Positions 6,548 through 14,708 are shown, counted from the first letter of the stretch. The stretch: DNA of 29,537 nt from CS3-C152 sp964347025 (GCA_964347025.1 CAYFWU010000012.1:1-29537), one strand, 5' to 3'. The notes: a model not told the origin generated them from the sequence alone. Program-made: numbers and translations.

Positions 6548-7567
6548 ATGGGTGTCAACTTATCAGAGATCATTCCTGGCAGAAAGATAGAGATTCAAGA
6601 CCTGAAAGGAAGGACCATAGCTGTCGACGCGTACAACACCCTTTACCAGTTCCTTTCCATAATACGCGACAGATTTACAGGAGAACCCCTGAAAGACTCG
6701 AAGGGTCGCGTGACGTCACACCTTTCCGGTTTATTCTACAGGACAACCAAGCTTCTGGAGAATGGGATAGACCCTGTCTTTGTTTTCGACGGAGAACCTC
6801 CGGAGTTCAAGAGAGAGACCTCTGCAAAGAGGGAGGATGTAAAGAAAGAGGCAGAGGAGAAGCTGGAAGAGGCGAGGAAGGTGGGGGATATAGAGGGGAT
6901 AAGGAGATACGCACAGGCAACATCGAGACTGACCGGTGAGATGATAGAGCAGTCGAAACGTTTGCTTGAGTTCATGGGTATTCCCATAGTTCAGGCTCCC
7001 AGTGAAGGAGAGGCTGAGGCAGCCCATATGGTCAACTCCGGAAAGGCCTGGGCTAGTGGATCGCAGGACTGGGATTCGCTTCTCTTCGGGGCATCAAGGA
7101 TGGTGAAGAACCTGACAATAACAGGGAGGAGGAAAATCCCGAGAAAGCAGGACTATATAGAGATAAAGCCCGAGGTTATAGAACTCGATAACGTTCTCTC
7201 GCGGCTGGGTGTTAAGAGGGAACAACTCATAATGATAGGAATTCTGATAGGGACGGATTACAATCCAGGCGGGGTGAAAGGGGTGGGTCCTAAAAACGCG
7301 CTGAAACTGGTCAAAGAAAAACAAACGATAGAGAATGTTTTCAAGAACGTTGAATGGAACTTCGAAAACCCTCCAGAGGAGATATTCGAGTTCTTTAAAA
7401 ACCCTCCCAGGGGAGAAGGAGAAATAAAAAGAGAGGGCAGGGACTTCGGAAGGCTCAAGGAATTCATGCTGGATCATGATTTTTCAGAGGAGAGGATTGA
7501 GAAAACGATAGAGAGGTTGGAAAAAACCGGGAAAGGCGAAAGAAGTCTCCAAGCCTGGTTTAAGTAG
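6548..7567 (+). CDS. fen: Flap endonuclease FEN1
   Basis: 339 residues, the normal length for archaeal FEN1, a structure-specific nuclease that removes 5' flaps in Okazaki-fragment maturation and repair. It starts MGVNLSEII, where the Gly2 following a removed Met is part of the DNA-binding active site. Visible catalytic segments are AVDAYNTLYQF, FVFDGEPPEFK, APSEGEAEAA and GSQDWDSLLFG, which supply the two-metal acidic residues, then the helix-hairpin-helix region GTDYNPGGVKGVGPKNAL. The C-terminus SLQAWFK looks like a PCNA-binding box, but the usual leading Gln is replaced (E-R-S-L-x-x-W-F). A TATA-like TTAATTAATAA lies about 24 nt before the ATG and overlaps the glycosyltransferase stop, so the message is probably leaderless. 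Confidence 0.95.
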   Translation: MGVNLSEIIPGRKIEIQDLKGRTIAVDAYNTLYQFLSIIRDRFTGEPLKDSKGRVTSHLSGLFYRTTKLLENGIDPVFVFDGEPPEFKRETSAKREDVKKEAEEKLEEARKVGDIEGIRRYAQATSRLTGEMIEQSKRLLEFMGIPIVQAPSEGEAEAAHMVNSGKAWASGSQDWDSLLFGASRMVKNLTITGRRKIPRKQDYIEIKPEVIELDNVLSRLGVKREQLIMIGILIGTDYNPGGVKGVGPKNALKLVKEKQTIENVFKNVEWNFENPPEEIFEFFKNPPRGEGEIKREGRDFGRLKEFMLDHDFSEERIEKTIERLEKTGKGERSLQAWFK

Positions 7568-7577
7568 AGGTGTATGT

Positions 7578-7859
7578 ATGGAGAGTCCGATCGGTATAAT
7601 AGTAAACATGATCGTAACCATCATAACGAACGGGATAAACACGCTTGCAGAAGTTTTTGGTCTATTTTTGAATCTGCTGGAGTCGCTCGGCTTTGTTACT
7701 AAGATAGGCGGATTCCCTCTTTTCATAGCCTCTGTTGTTATAATATGCCTGGTGATCTACTTTCTCGGCAAATTCTTTTTCAACGTTGGTAAACAGATAA
7801 TCCTGCTGTTCGTGATTGGTGTGATACTGGTCTGGATAATAATTTTAAGTGTGGTGTAA
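7578..7859 (+). CDS. Small membrane protein of unknown function
   Basis: 93 residues, nearly all hydrophobic, with about three membrane segments (roughly residues 5-36, 46-65 and 70-92) separated by short loops such as NLLESLGFVTKIGG and KFFFNVGKQ. No cysteine or histidine clusters and no family I recognise. The start is well supported: GAGGTG sits five nt before the ATG and overlaps the fen stop codon, so translation is coupled to FEN1. A KaiC-like ATPase follows 50 nt downstream. It could be a membrane anchor for a neighbour or an independent protein. Confidence 0.7.
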   Translation: MESPIGIIVNMIVTIITNGINTLAEVFGLFLNLLESLGFVTKIGGFPLFIASVVIICLVIYFLGKFFFNVGKQIILLFVIGVILVWIIILSVV

Positions 7860-7909
7860 TTTGATATTGATTTTAATATCAGAATTGTCAATAATTATTA
7901 TGTGATCTC

Positions 7910-8602
7910 ATGGAGAGGGTAAAAACTGGCATACCCGGACTTGATGAAATAATGAATGGTGGTGTCCCCAAGGGACAGCTGGTTCTGTTGTCCGGAACCT
8001 GCGGAACTGGAAAAACTACCATGTGCGGTCAGTATGTCTATCAGGGTTTAACCAAGTTCAATGAAAACGGGATATTTCTTTCATTCGAGGATATGCCAAA
8101 AAACGTAAAAAACAATCTCAAACAGTTCGGGTGGGACTTTGAACCTTTCGAGAAACAGAATAAGTTCGATTTCATAAGATACGATCCTTACCATATTGAA
8201 GATGTGTTTGATCTACTTGAGTCCAATGTCAGGGAGATAGACGCCAAGAGGATTGTTATAGATTCTGTTTCAGCCCTTGGTCTGCACGTAAGGGATAAGG
8301 CTGAACTGAGGAGAATGATATTCAATCTGTCAGCCGTTCTCAGGAAACTCGGTTGTACCGTGATAATGGTATCGGAAATAGTTCCAGGGACGACAGGAAT
8401 CTCAAGATACGGTGTGGAGGAGTTCGTCACTGATAGCGTTGTCGTCCTTTACTATGAAAGGAACGAGTTCGCGTTCACCCGTGCGCTACAGGTGTGGAAA
8501 ATGAGCGGTTCTGATCATTCCAAAAAACTTCATCCATACAAGATAACCAAGAATGGGATAGTTATTCAGCCGGGTGAAGAAGCCTTCATGAGAAAGAGGT
8601 GA
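7910..8602 (+). CDS. Single-domain KaiC-like RecA-superfamily ATPase
   Basis: 230 residues forming one KaiC/RadA-type ATPase domain. It opens VKTGIPGLDEIMNGGVPKGQ, with Walker A GTCGTGKTT at 29-37, a GIFLSFED segment carrying the acidic residues that follow the P-loop helix in KaiC proteins, and Walker B RIVIDSVSALG. The SEIVPGTTGISRYGVEEFVTD segment is the KaiC-type arginine-finger and substrate loop region. Archaeal single-domain members are widespread and mostly uncharacterised; some act in signalling with membrane or archaellum systems. GTGATC precedes the ATG by two nt, and a TATA-like tttaatat at 7872-7879 lies inside an imperfect GATATT/AATATC inverted repeat. The 3' end overlaps the convergent rsmA by 17 nt. 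Confidence 0.88.
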   Translation: MERVKTGIPGLDEIMNGGVPKGQLVLLSGTCGTGKTTMCGQYVYQGLTKFNENGIFLSFEDMPKNVKNNLKQFGWDFEPFEKQNKFDFIRYDPYHIEDVFDLLESNVREIDAKRIVIDSVSALGLHVRDKAELRRMIFNLSAVLRKLGCTVIMVSEIVPGTTGISRYGVEEFVTDSVVVLYYERNEFAFTRALQVWKMSGSDHSKKLHPYKITKNGIVIQPGEEAFMRKR

Positions 8603-9401
8603 TATTTTCCAATATCTTTCTGAAATCGGCAAGACCCATTTCCTTGACCTTCTTCTCAAGAATCTCCTCCTTTATATCCATCTTACCTATCTTTTTCCTT
8701 GCCATGTTTTTTGTGAAATCCTTGCCCAAAATATTCCTGTTAAAATTTATCAATCCTTCCATGAGAGCATTTTTAAGTTTCTTTGTCGGCTGGAGGAATA
8801 TCTCTTTCAAGACGTATTTCTCAGGATGATTTTCGTATTCCCTTTCTGACAACTTTCTTATGACCACAACCACTGATTCTGTCCTGGGTTCGGGCCTGAA
8901 AGCGCTCCTGGGAATCTCAAACTTGATTTTTACATCAAAAAAACTCTGAGCCCTAAGCGAGAGCTTTGAATAATTTCCTTCGCTAGGTTTTGCGAGGAGT
9001 ATCCGAGCGAAGCCTTCGGGTACGCTCAAGACAGTTAGATCAAAATCAATCTTTGTCAGTTTGTTTACCAGGGGTTCGCATATGGAATAGGGAAGGTTAG
9101 AGATTATCTTGTTGAACGTTATCCTTTCCATTACGGACAATGCGTTATCAAAAATTAACTTCAGTTTCCTTTCCCTCCCCAGTTCTTTTTTTAGGATACC
9201 TCTGAACTTTCTGTCCTTCTCCACCGCCGTTACCTTCACTCCTTTCCTCAAAATATGTTTTGTAAGGTTTCCGTGGCCAGGTCCTATTTCCAATACGTGA
9301 TCCCTTGGTTTCAAAAGACCAAGTGAGACCATCCTATTGATTATCTGAATGTTTTCCATGAAATGCTTGTCTCCGGAAACACCTGTTTTTTTAGGATTCA
9401 T
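8586..9401 (-). CDS. rsmA: 16S rRNA adenine dimethyltransferase RsmA/KsgA/Dim1
   Basis: 271 residues. It dimethylates two adjacent adenosines in the last hairpin of 16S rRNA using SAM. The SAM site shows VLEIGPGHGNLTKHIL (motif I) and AVEKD. The catalytic ISNLPYSI is motif IV, the NLPY that characterises RNA and DNA N6-adenine methylases. PRSAFRPEPRTESVVV is the family's conserved post-catalytic segment. The C-terminal domain is small and lysine-rich. I place the start at the ATG at 9401, because the following PKKTGVSGDKHF aligns with the KKxxGQxFL start of the family; upstream ATGs at 9413 and 9428 are also in frame. The chosen start overlaps the antiporter stop by 11 nt, so the two are translationally linked. 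Confidence 0.92.
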   Translation of the reverse strand: MNPKKTGVSGDKHFMENIQIINRMVSLGLLKPRDHVLEIGPGHGNLTKHILRKGVKVTAVEKDRKFRGILKKELGRERKLKLIFDNALSVMERITFNKIISNLPYSICEPLVNKLTKIDFDLTVLSVPEGFARILLAKPSEGNYSKLSLRAQSFFDVKIKFEIPRSAFRPEPRTESVVVVIRKLSEREYENHPEKYVLKEIFLQPTKKLKNALMEGLINFNRNILGKDFTKNMARKKIGKMDIKEEILEKKVKEMGLADFRKILENITSFS

Positions 9402-11043
9402 GCCTCTTTCCATGTAAGAAGTGTTCAACCTTCTTTATAATCTTCTCAGCAGAAACAAATTCCGGGACGATCACGACGTCCGCTCCTGCCATGTACAGTC
9501 TCTCGGCATCCATCTCCGAATGCGCGCGGGCGAAGATCTTCACGTCCTTGTTGAATCTTTTCGCCTTTCTTATGACAAAGGAAGAGATGTCAGCAAATGG
9601 TATGGTCAGTATAATCAGCCTTGCCCTGTACAGGTTTATCTTCTTCAGTATCTCATCGTTGTCCGCATCTCCATAGACACAGTAAATGCCCGTGCTGCTC
9701 AGATTCTTGACTATCTCCGGGTTTCTTTCGGCAACAAGGAAGTTCTCTCCCTTGTTTTTAAGGTATTTTACGATCCTGCTTCCCATCCTGTCCGCTCCGA
9801 AAACTATCACGTGGTTATTCAGTTCCTTCTGAGGGAAGTATTCGATTTCGTGAATATTCTTCGGATGTATCAAATGGCTTATCCTCTGTATTCTCATTCC
9901 TGAAAAGATTCTGTAGATGAAATTTCTTCCCCTCATGAAGTAAGGAGTTGCTATAATGGAGATAACAACCAAACTCAAAAGCAATGAATAGAATTCATGC
10001 GTTATCTGGCCAATAATGAACATCTCAGCAGCTATTATGAACATGAATTCGCTTCCCTGACCAAGACCTATACCTACCGAGTTTGAGGTTCTCCCTCCGT
10101 AACCCATGAACAGGTAGATTAAAGACAGTAACAGGGGCTTTATTATCAATATGAAAAGTAAGAGTGCGATAAATAAGGGGAACATGGTCTGTATGACCCA
10201 GAAGTTCAGCTGCATGCCCAGCGTGGAAAAGAATATGATAGCGAAGAAATCCCTGAGTGCATGGGTTTCCCCGGCTATCTCAATGTTGTAAGGGAAATTC
10301 GCCATGGAAAGGCCTGCTATGAACCCGCCGATGGCTATGGAAAATCCAAGAGTATAGGAGGCTCCTATGAAGAAGAAACAGTTACCTATTGCCGTTATGA
10401 ATAGTATTTCGTGGCGTTCTGCCGCATAATCCAATATCCTTGGGAAGAAAAATTTGTTCATGAGGATCGCTATAGCGAATAGTCCCAGACCTCTAAAAAT
10501 AATGGAGGCCACAAATTCAAACGTTACGAGCATGCCGATATTGCCGAGCAGAGGCAGGGCAACCACCGCCAGGATATCCTGGAGTAGAAGGATACCCAGC
10601 ATGATCCTCCCGTGTAACGTGTTCAGTTCGTCTCTATCCACCAGTATCTTTGTTACTATCATTGTGCTGCTCAGAGCGAGTAGAAGCCCGATGTAAATAC
10701 CAAGAATATTGCTGAGACCAAAAGTGAATGCTATTGCAAAACCCATCAAAAAGGTAACTATTATCTGCAAGGCTCCGCCGCCCAGGGCAGCCAGACCAAC
10801 GTTCTTGAATTTCCTGAAATCTATCTCCAGACCAACAGAGAATAGAAGGAATACGATCCCCAGCTCTGCCAAGAGGTTTATCTCCTCGAAATTCGTTATC
10901 AACCCCAAGCCAACAGGTCCTATAAGAATCCCTGCAACCACGTACGCGACTATTGCAGGCTGTCTCAGAAACCTCGCCAGATACGCCAGAACTGCTGAGA
11001 AAATTATTATGAAACCGATGTCGAAAAGGATGGGAAATGCCAT
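9391..11043 (-). CDS. Kef-type K+/H+ (or Na+/H+) antiporter with RCK domain
   Basis: 550 residues. The first 380 form about twelve membrane segments of a CPA2 exchanger, starting MAFPILFDIG. LLLQDILAV carries the conserved Asp156, and FIAGLSMANF and GLGQGSEFMF are typical CPA2 loops. Residues about 411-535 are a cytosolic RCK/TrkA-N domain (HVIVFGADRMGSRIV, a Rossmann loop with G416 and G421, then VYGDADNDEIL), which usually gates transport through NAD(H) or nucleotide binding. It should sit in the cytoplasmic membrane and regulate cation and pH balance. The ion specificity is not readable. The TATA box (TTTATTTA on the minus strand, 11064-11071) is 25 nt before the ATG, so the mRNA is probably leaderless. 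rsmA overlaps its end. Confidence 0.92.
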   Translation of the reverse strand: MAFPILFDIGFIIIFSAVLAYLARFLRQPAIVAYVVAGILIGPVGLGLITNFEEINLLAELGIVFLLFSVGLEIDFRKFKNVGLAALGGGALQIIVTFLMGFAIAFTFGLSNILGIYIGLLLALSSTMIVTKILVDRDELNTLHGRIMLGILLLQDILAVVALPLLGNIGMLVTFEFVASIIFRGLGLFAIAILMNKFFFPRILDYAAERHEILFITAIGNCFFFIGASYTLGFSIAIGGFIAGLSMANFPYNIEIAGETHALRDFFAIIFFSTLGMQLNFWVIQTMFPLFIALLLFILIIKPLLLSLIYLFMGYGGRTSNSVGIGLGQGSEFMFIIAAEMFIIGQITHEFYSLLLSLVVISIIATPYFMRGRNFIYRIFSGMRIQRISHLIHPKNIHEIEYFPQKELNNHVIVFGADRMGSRIVKYLKNKGENFLVAERNPEIVKNLSSTGIYCVYGDADNDEILKKINLYRARLIILTIPFADISSFVIRKAKRFNKDVKIFARAHSEMDAERLYMAGADVVIVPEFVSAEKIIKKVEHFLHGKRHES

Positions 11044-11063
11044 ATTATATTTTTATTTGTCCC

Positions 11064-11071
11064 TAAATAAA
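11064..11071 (-). promoter_or_regulatory. TATA box of the Kef antiporter in a 36-bp divergent spacer
   Basis: The minus strand reads TTTATTTA, centred about 25 nt before the antiporter ATG. The whole divergent spacer to the DRG gene is only 36 bp (11044-11079). It must also hold the DRG promoter, probably ttttattt at 11051-11058, so the two promoters overlap. Confidence 0.5.
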
Positions 11072-11079
11072 AAGGGGAT

Positions 11080-12150
11080 ATGGAAAACGAAAAGGAGATA
11101 GAGAGGATAGAAGAAGAGATTCGCAAAACGAAATACAACAAACATACTCAGTACCACATAGGTCAACTGAAAGCGAAGCTGGCGAGACTAAAAGAAGAGA
11201 CTGATAAGAAAAAAACGGTAAAGGGAAAGGCTCTTTCTTTGCGAAAGTCAGGAGACGCCACAGTCCTTCTTGTGGGATTCCCTTCTGTGGGTAAATCCAC
11301 ACTGCTGAATAAAATAACCTCTGCGGATTCGAAAACAGGTGATTACGACTTTACGACCCTCGATGTCATACCGGGAATGATGGAATACAATTCTTCCCGC
11401 ATTCAGATACTTGACATTCCAGGGGTAATTTCAGGCGCTTCAAGCGGAAAGGGGAGGGGGAAGGAGATATTGTCTTTCGTAAGAAACGCCGACCTGATTC
11501 TGATCATGATAGACGGTCTTGAGCAATTGGGAGTTATCGAGAAGGAACTGTATGATTCGGGTTTCAGGCTCAGCCAGATGAAGCCGGATGTGATCATAAA
11601 GAAGATGGACAAGGGTGGTATTAAGGTTAGCACATCTGTCAAGCTGACCCATCTGGATGAGAAGATGGTTAAAATTGTTCTCAAGGAGAGGGGCTATCAC
11701 AACGCAGAAGTCCTCATCCGCGAGGACCTAATACTGGACAGACTGATAGATTCCACATCCAAGAACAGGTTGTATGTGAAGCATCTTGTGGTTTACAACA
11801 AGGTTGATCTGCTGATGGATGTGCAGAGGGAACTGATTCCGGAAGATTTCATACAGATATCATCCCTGAAGGGGGGTGGAATTGAGGATCTCAAAAAAGC
11901 AATATGGGATAATCTCGGGCTCATGAGAATTTACATGAAGAAGATAGGTAAACTTCCTGATATGAAAGAGCCACTAATAATAGGGGAAGGTCGCAGGGTG
12001 ATTGATGTGGCCAAGAGAATACACAAAGAATTCGCATATAAAATCGAGTACGCCAGGATATGGGGGCCTTCTGCGAAGTTCCCTGATCAGAAAGTGGGTG
12101 TGGAGAGGGTTCTTCGGGATGGAGACATCGTTGAACTCCATATGAAATAA
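11080..12150 (+). CDS. DRG-family (Obg-like) GTPase with TGS domain
   Basis: 356 residues of the archaeal/eukaryotic DRG family, ribosome-associated GTPases of the Obg group. An N-terminal helical hairpin (residues 1-50, IERIEEEIRKTKYNKHTQYH) precedes the G domain. The P-loop GFPSVGKST is at 66-74; YDFTTLDVIPG is the switch I region, DIPG is G3 and YNKVDL is G4. An S5D2L-like insertion lies between G3 and G4 (SGFRLSQMKPDVIIKKMDKG). A TGS domain closes the protein (IHKEFAYKIEYARIWGPSAK, then GVERVLRDGDIVELHM). AAGGGGAT immediately precedes the ATG. A zinc-ribbon mini-gene follows 28 nt downstream. Confidence 0.94.
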   Translation: MENEKEIERIEEEIRKTKYNKHTQYHIGQLKAKLARLKEETDKKKTVKGKALSLRKSGDATVLLVGFPSVGKSTLLNKITSADSKTGDYDFTTLDVIPGMMEYNSSRIQILDIPGVISGASSGKGRGKEILSFVRNADLILIMIDGLEQLGVIEKELYDSGFRLSQMKPDVIIKKMDKGGIKVSTSVKLTHLDEKMVKIVLKERGYHNAEVLIREDLILDRLIDSTSKNRLYVKHLVVYNKVDLLMDVQRELIPEDFIQISSLKGGGIEDLKKAIWDNLGLMRIYMKKIGKLPDMKEPLIIGEGRRVIDVAKRIHKEFAYKIEYARIWGPSAKFPDQKVGVERVLRDGDIVELHMK

Positions 12151-12158
12151 ATTTAAAC
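12151..12158 (+). promoter_or_regulatory. TATA box of the zinc-ribbon mini-gene
   Basis: ATTTAAAC directly follows the DRG stop codon. Its centre is about 25 nt before the ATG at 12179. That spacing predicts a leaderless message for the 39-aa protein. Confidence 0.5.
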
Positions 12159-12178
12159 TAACGATAGGAATAACAATT

Positions 12179-12298
12179 ATGGCCAAATTTCGTTGTGTTC
12201 AGTGCGGTTGGGAAGGGAAGCCCATCATAATGGAGCCCGCAACAAAGGTCTGCCCCAAATGTGGTTCTGTGAGGCTTGAGAAGATCAAAAGGGAATAG
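12179..12298 (+). CDS. 39-aa zinc-ribbon protein
   Basis: A very short gene: MAKFRCVQCGWEGKPIIMEP, then ATKVCPKCGSVRLEKIKRE. CVQCG and CPKCG are two zinc knuckles spaced as in a minimal zinc ribbon, and the lysine-rich end suggests nucleic-acid or ribosome contact. The TATA box 25 nt upstream and absence of a ribosome site suggest a leaderless mRNA. Proteins of this size and pattern are common in archaea and resemble rubredoxin-like or ribosomal zinc ribbons, but I cannot name a specific family. It follows the DRG GTPase on the same strand. Confidence 0.82.
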   Translation: MAKFRCVQCGWEGKPIIMEPATKVCPKCGSVRLEKIKRE

Positions 12299-12374
12299 TC
12301 TTCTAAAAAGATTTTTTTAGGTTAACTATTTATTCAGGTTCTGACAATTAAGACTAATAAACCCAGTGATTTGA

Positions 12375-12521
12375 GTGGGAAAAGAGCCTTGTCATGAATG
12401 TGAGAGAAGTAAGGTAAAAATTGCTTTTTGTGTTAAATCGCAGAAACACGTATGCAGGGATTGCTGTGTCAAGGGCATCAAGATGATCGGGAAGTGTACA
12501 TACTGGTCCATATGCTGGTAA
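12375..12521 (+). CDS. 48-aa cysteine-rich protein
   Basis: A GTG-started frame immediately after an in-frame TGA. It encodes 48 residues with eight Cys and two His: CHEC at 6-9, C19, H25-x-C27, CRDCC across 27-31, C41 and C47, ending in W. Such regular Cys spacing across the full frame is unlikely to arise by chance. It suggests two metal sites in a B-box or treble-clef-like fold (CxxC, x9, C, then CxxCC). No ribosome site is clear before the GTG, so the start is tentative. It lies between the 39-aa zinc ribbon and an SLC13 transporter on the same strand. I do not recognise a family. Confidence 0.68.
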   Translation: MGKEPCHECERSKVKIAFCVKSQKHVCRDCCVKGIKMIGKCTYWSICW

Positions 12522-12552
12522 CTATTTAGAAGGGGAATGACATATAATAAAT

Positions 12553-13881
12553 ATGAAGTACAAACGAAATGCTTCTTTATTAATTCCCATAATAATTATA
12601 TTGATTTTTTATGCTGCTGTCCTGTCTTTCAATCTTTTACCAAGCGCTTTGACACATCAGGCCTTCACCGCGATCGTGATTTTTCTCATAACGATTTATC
12701 TTTGGGCCACTGAGATCATCCCTCTCCCGGTTACCGCGTTCTTCGCGATGTTTCTTCTGGCATTATCCGGATCTGTTTCTCTCCCTGATTCTATTTATGG
12801 TCTTGGGTCGACTGTCGTTTTTCTGATAATAATCGGTTTCTTCCTTGCAGCAGGACTCACGAAGTCCGGTCTGGACAAGAGGATCGCCTACAAGATCCTT
12901 AGAAACGCCCACTCAGAGAACACGGTCCTGATCGGTATGATACTGATAACAGCGTTTCTTTCCATGATAATATCCAACACAACCACCACGCTGTTAATGA
13001 TTCCCATAGCCTTGCATATAATGCATAAGGTTCGTATGAACAACAAAGCCCTTCTTCTGGGAATAGCATTCGCTGCCAACATTGGCGGCGCCGGTCTTCT
13101 TATAGGGACGCCTCCCAACATAATAGGATCAGAGTCCTTGGGTTGGGGATTCTATGAATGGATGATTCACGCCCTTCCCTACACCCTGGTCATGATATTC
13201 TTGTTATACGTCTCCTTCATTCTTTATTTCAAACCAAAACATGAGAAGATAAAGAAACATCTTGTGAAGGATCTGGGACCGATGAAGAAGGAGGAGAAGA
13301 GGGCGGCCTTTGTTATCATCTTCACCCTTTTGCTGTGGATTCTCTCACCTGTTCACAACCTGCCGGCAATCGTGGTTGGGCTGATAGGTGGAATGCTGAT
13401 GTTCATCCTTGTTTACGACTGGAAGTATTTCGAACGCGTAACGCATTGGGGAACCATAATCCTGATAGCAGGAGCGGTCTCACTGGGACGGGCGCTCGAG
13501 GTGACGGGAGCGGCCAAATGGATAGCCATGAACTTCCTTGGTCTGACTGGATTGACCTCCCCTGTCTTCATCGCCTTCTCTTTTGTTATTCTAGCTATGT
13601 GCATAACCCAGTTCATACAGAATACAGCTACAGCCGCAATGTTCACGCCTGTTCTGGTCGGCCTATCCTCTGGTTTGGGAATCCTGCCGCAGGCATTGGT
13701 AGTTCCTGTCATCCTTGCGGTGAGCATGACCTTCTTGATGCCACCTGGAACCGCCCCCAATGCGATCGTCCATGGGGTTGGGAAGATCAAAACAAAAGAG
13801 ATGTTCAGAGCTGGTCTGCTACCAACAATATTTGCCCTGATTTTATTGTTTATTTATTGCTGGTTTTTTGTAGGGTTTTAA
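12553..13881 (+). CDS. SLC13/DASS-family transporter
   Basis: 442 residues with about eleven to twelve membrane segments. The two substrate/sodium-site repeats are visible as MIISNTTTTLLMIPIA (residues about 138-153) and FIQNTATAAMFTPV (about 353-367), the SNT-type motifs of divalent-anion:Na+ symporters. They are accompanied by ATEIIPLPVTAFF near the N-terminus and the IGGAGLLIGTPPNIIG and MPPGTAPNAIVHG hairpin segments. The family carries dicarboxylates, citrate, sulfate or phosphate; the substrate is not readable here. AAGGGGAATGA lies 19-29 nt before the ATG. The stop is separated by one base from the stop of the convergent orphan gene. Confidence 0.88.
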   Translation: MKYKRNASLLIPIIIILIFYAAVLSFNLLPSALTHQAFTAIVIFLITIYLWATEIIPLPVTAFFAMFLLALSGSVSLPDSIYGLGSTVVFLIIIGFFLAAGLTKSGLDKRIAYKILRNAHSENTVLIGMILITAFLSMIISNTTTTLLMIPIALHIMHKVRMNNKALLLGIAFAANIGGAGLLIGTPPNIIGSESLGWGFYEWMIHALPYTLVMIFLLYVSFILYFKPKHEKIKKHLVKDLGPMKKEEKRAAFVIIFTLLLWILSPVHNLPAIVVGLIGGMLMFILVYDWKYFERVTHWGTIILIAGAVSLGRALEVTGAAKWIAMNFLGLTGLTSPVFIAFSFVILAMCITQFIQNTATAAMFTPVLVGLSSGLGILPQALVVPVILAVSMTFLMPPGTAPNAIVHGVGKIKTKEMFRAGLLPTIFALILLFIYCWFFVGF

Positions 13882-13882
13882 A

Positions 13883-14584
13883 TTAGAGTTCAAAAAATGG
13901 ATCTGTGTCTTCTACAATTCTTCTTAACGTTCCGGCTCCTGTCTGGTAGTAAACCACTTCATCACTTGGAACAGGTTCTGGAACGAGCGCCAAGATGAAA
14001 TTTCTTCCAAAGTCCAATCTACTGTGCCTCATGGCAATTACGCTGTTTCCATTCTCATCGGTGAGTACTTGTTCCCTTTTGAAATGACCCAATTTTGGAA
14101 TTTTAATGCCGCCATCCTCTTGAGGGGAGATGTAAACATCTTCCATTCTCCTAACCAATCTTTGTCTTTCGAGTTCCTGAAAATATTCGGAGTTAAGAGA
14201 TCTTATTTTTTCACTCTCTTGTTTGAGACGTACGCTATTCCCTTTTAGCAATTCACCTAGAAGGTCGCTAGATACTTTATACAAGGTTCTGTGACCCTCT
14301 TCATCTAGAAAACCCATATCCAGATAAATTTCATCAGGTGCTTTTATGTTTTTATATTTTCTCCCTTTGGTAACTTCAAAACCATTATTCTTGGAAACAA
14401 AAATTTTGTATTTTTTACCTTGACCGCTAATTAAAACAAAGTCTGTTGCTTCCAATATCTCATCATTATAGGTGGTGAAAAAACCGTTGTACTGATCAAA
14501 TGAAACCTCTGTAGGTTTAAATTCAAGCGGGTTACTGTAAATCAGGGCTTCAAATTTGTTTGGGTTTTCTTTTTCTTCGAACAT
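13883..14584 (-). CDS. Orphan 233-aa soluble protein
   Basis: No signal peptide, membrane segment or recognised family. The N-terminal 110 residues look beta-rich (FEALIYSNPLEFKPTEVSFD, then KKYKIFVSKNNGFEVTKGRK). A charged, likely helical segment follows (residues about 110-145, LLGELLKGNSVRLKQESEKI then EYFQELERQRLVRRMEDVY). A C-terminal beta-rich part ends in the acidic EDTDPFFEL. The gene has its own AT-rich leader, with TTTAAATATAAG on the minus strand about 30-40 nt upstream. It is downstream of primase on the same strand but separated by 124 nt. Codon use looks like its neighbours, so it is probably a real lineage-specific gene. Confidence 0.65.
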   Translation of the reverse strand: MFEEKENPNKFEALIYSNPLEFKPTEVSFDQYNGFFTTYNDEILEATDFVLISGQGKKYKIFVSKNNGFEVTKGRKYKNIKAPDEIYLDMGFLDEEGHRTLYKVSSDLLGELLKGNSVRLKQESEKIRSLNSEYFQELERQRLVRRMEDVYISPQEDGGIKIPKLGHFKREQVLTDENGNSVIAMRHSRLDFGRNFILALVPEPVPSDEVVYYQTGAGTLRRIVEDTDPFFEL

Positions 14585-14708
14585 AATATCATTAACTACT
14601 ATTTGGTAATACTTATATTTAAAGCTTTCGCTTTTTCGGTTCAGAAGTAATATATTATTTGGTTAAACCCGTATTTATAGCGCTCCTAAAAATTTATTTT
14701 TTCAAAAA
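14585..14708. other. AT-rich spacer between primase and orphan gene
   Basis: The spacer contains the likely TATA region of the orphan gene (14613-14625). Near 14619-14632 the minus strand has AAAGC, GAAA loop, GCTTT, a small hairpin with a GNRA-type loop. T-rich runs next to the primase stop could act as an archaeal terminator. No credible small ORF. Confidence 0.4.

Noticed and set aside
7863..7880. GATATT/AATATC inverted repeat as a terminator
   Set aside because: The stem is only A/T-rich six base pairs and overlaps the likely TATA element of the KaiC-like gene, so a promoter feature is more likely and an operator claim is unsupported.
9402..9428. Longer rsmA start at 9428
   Set aside because: The extra residues lie in the antiporter gene and precede the family's natural KKxxGxxF start; the ATG at 9401 aligns better.
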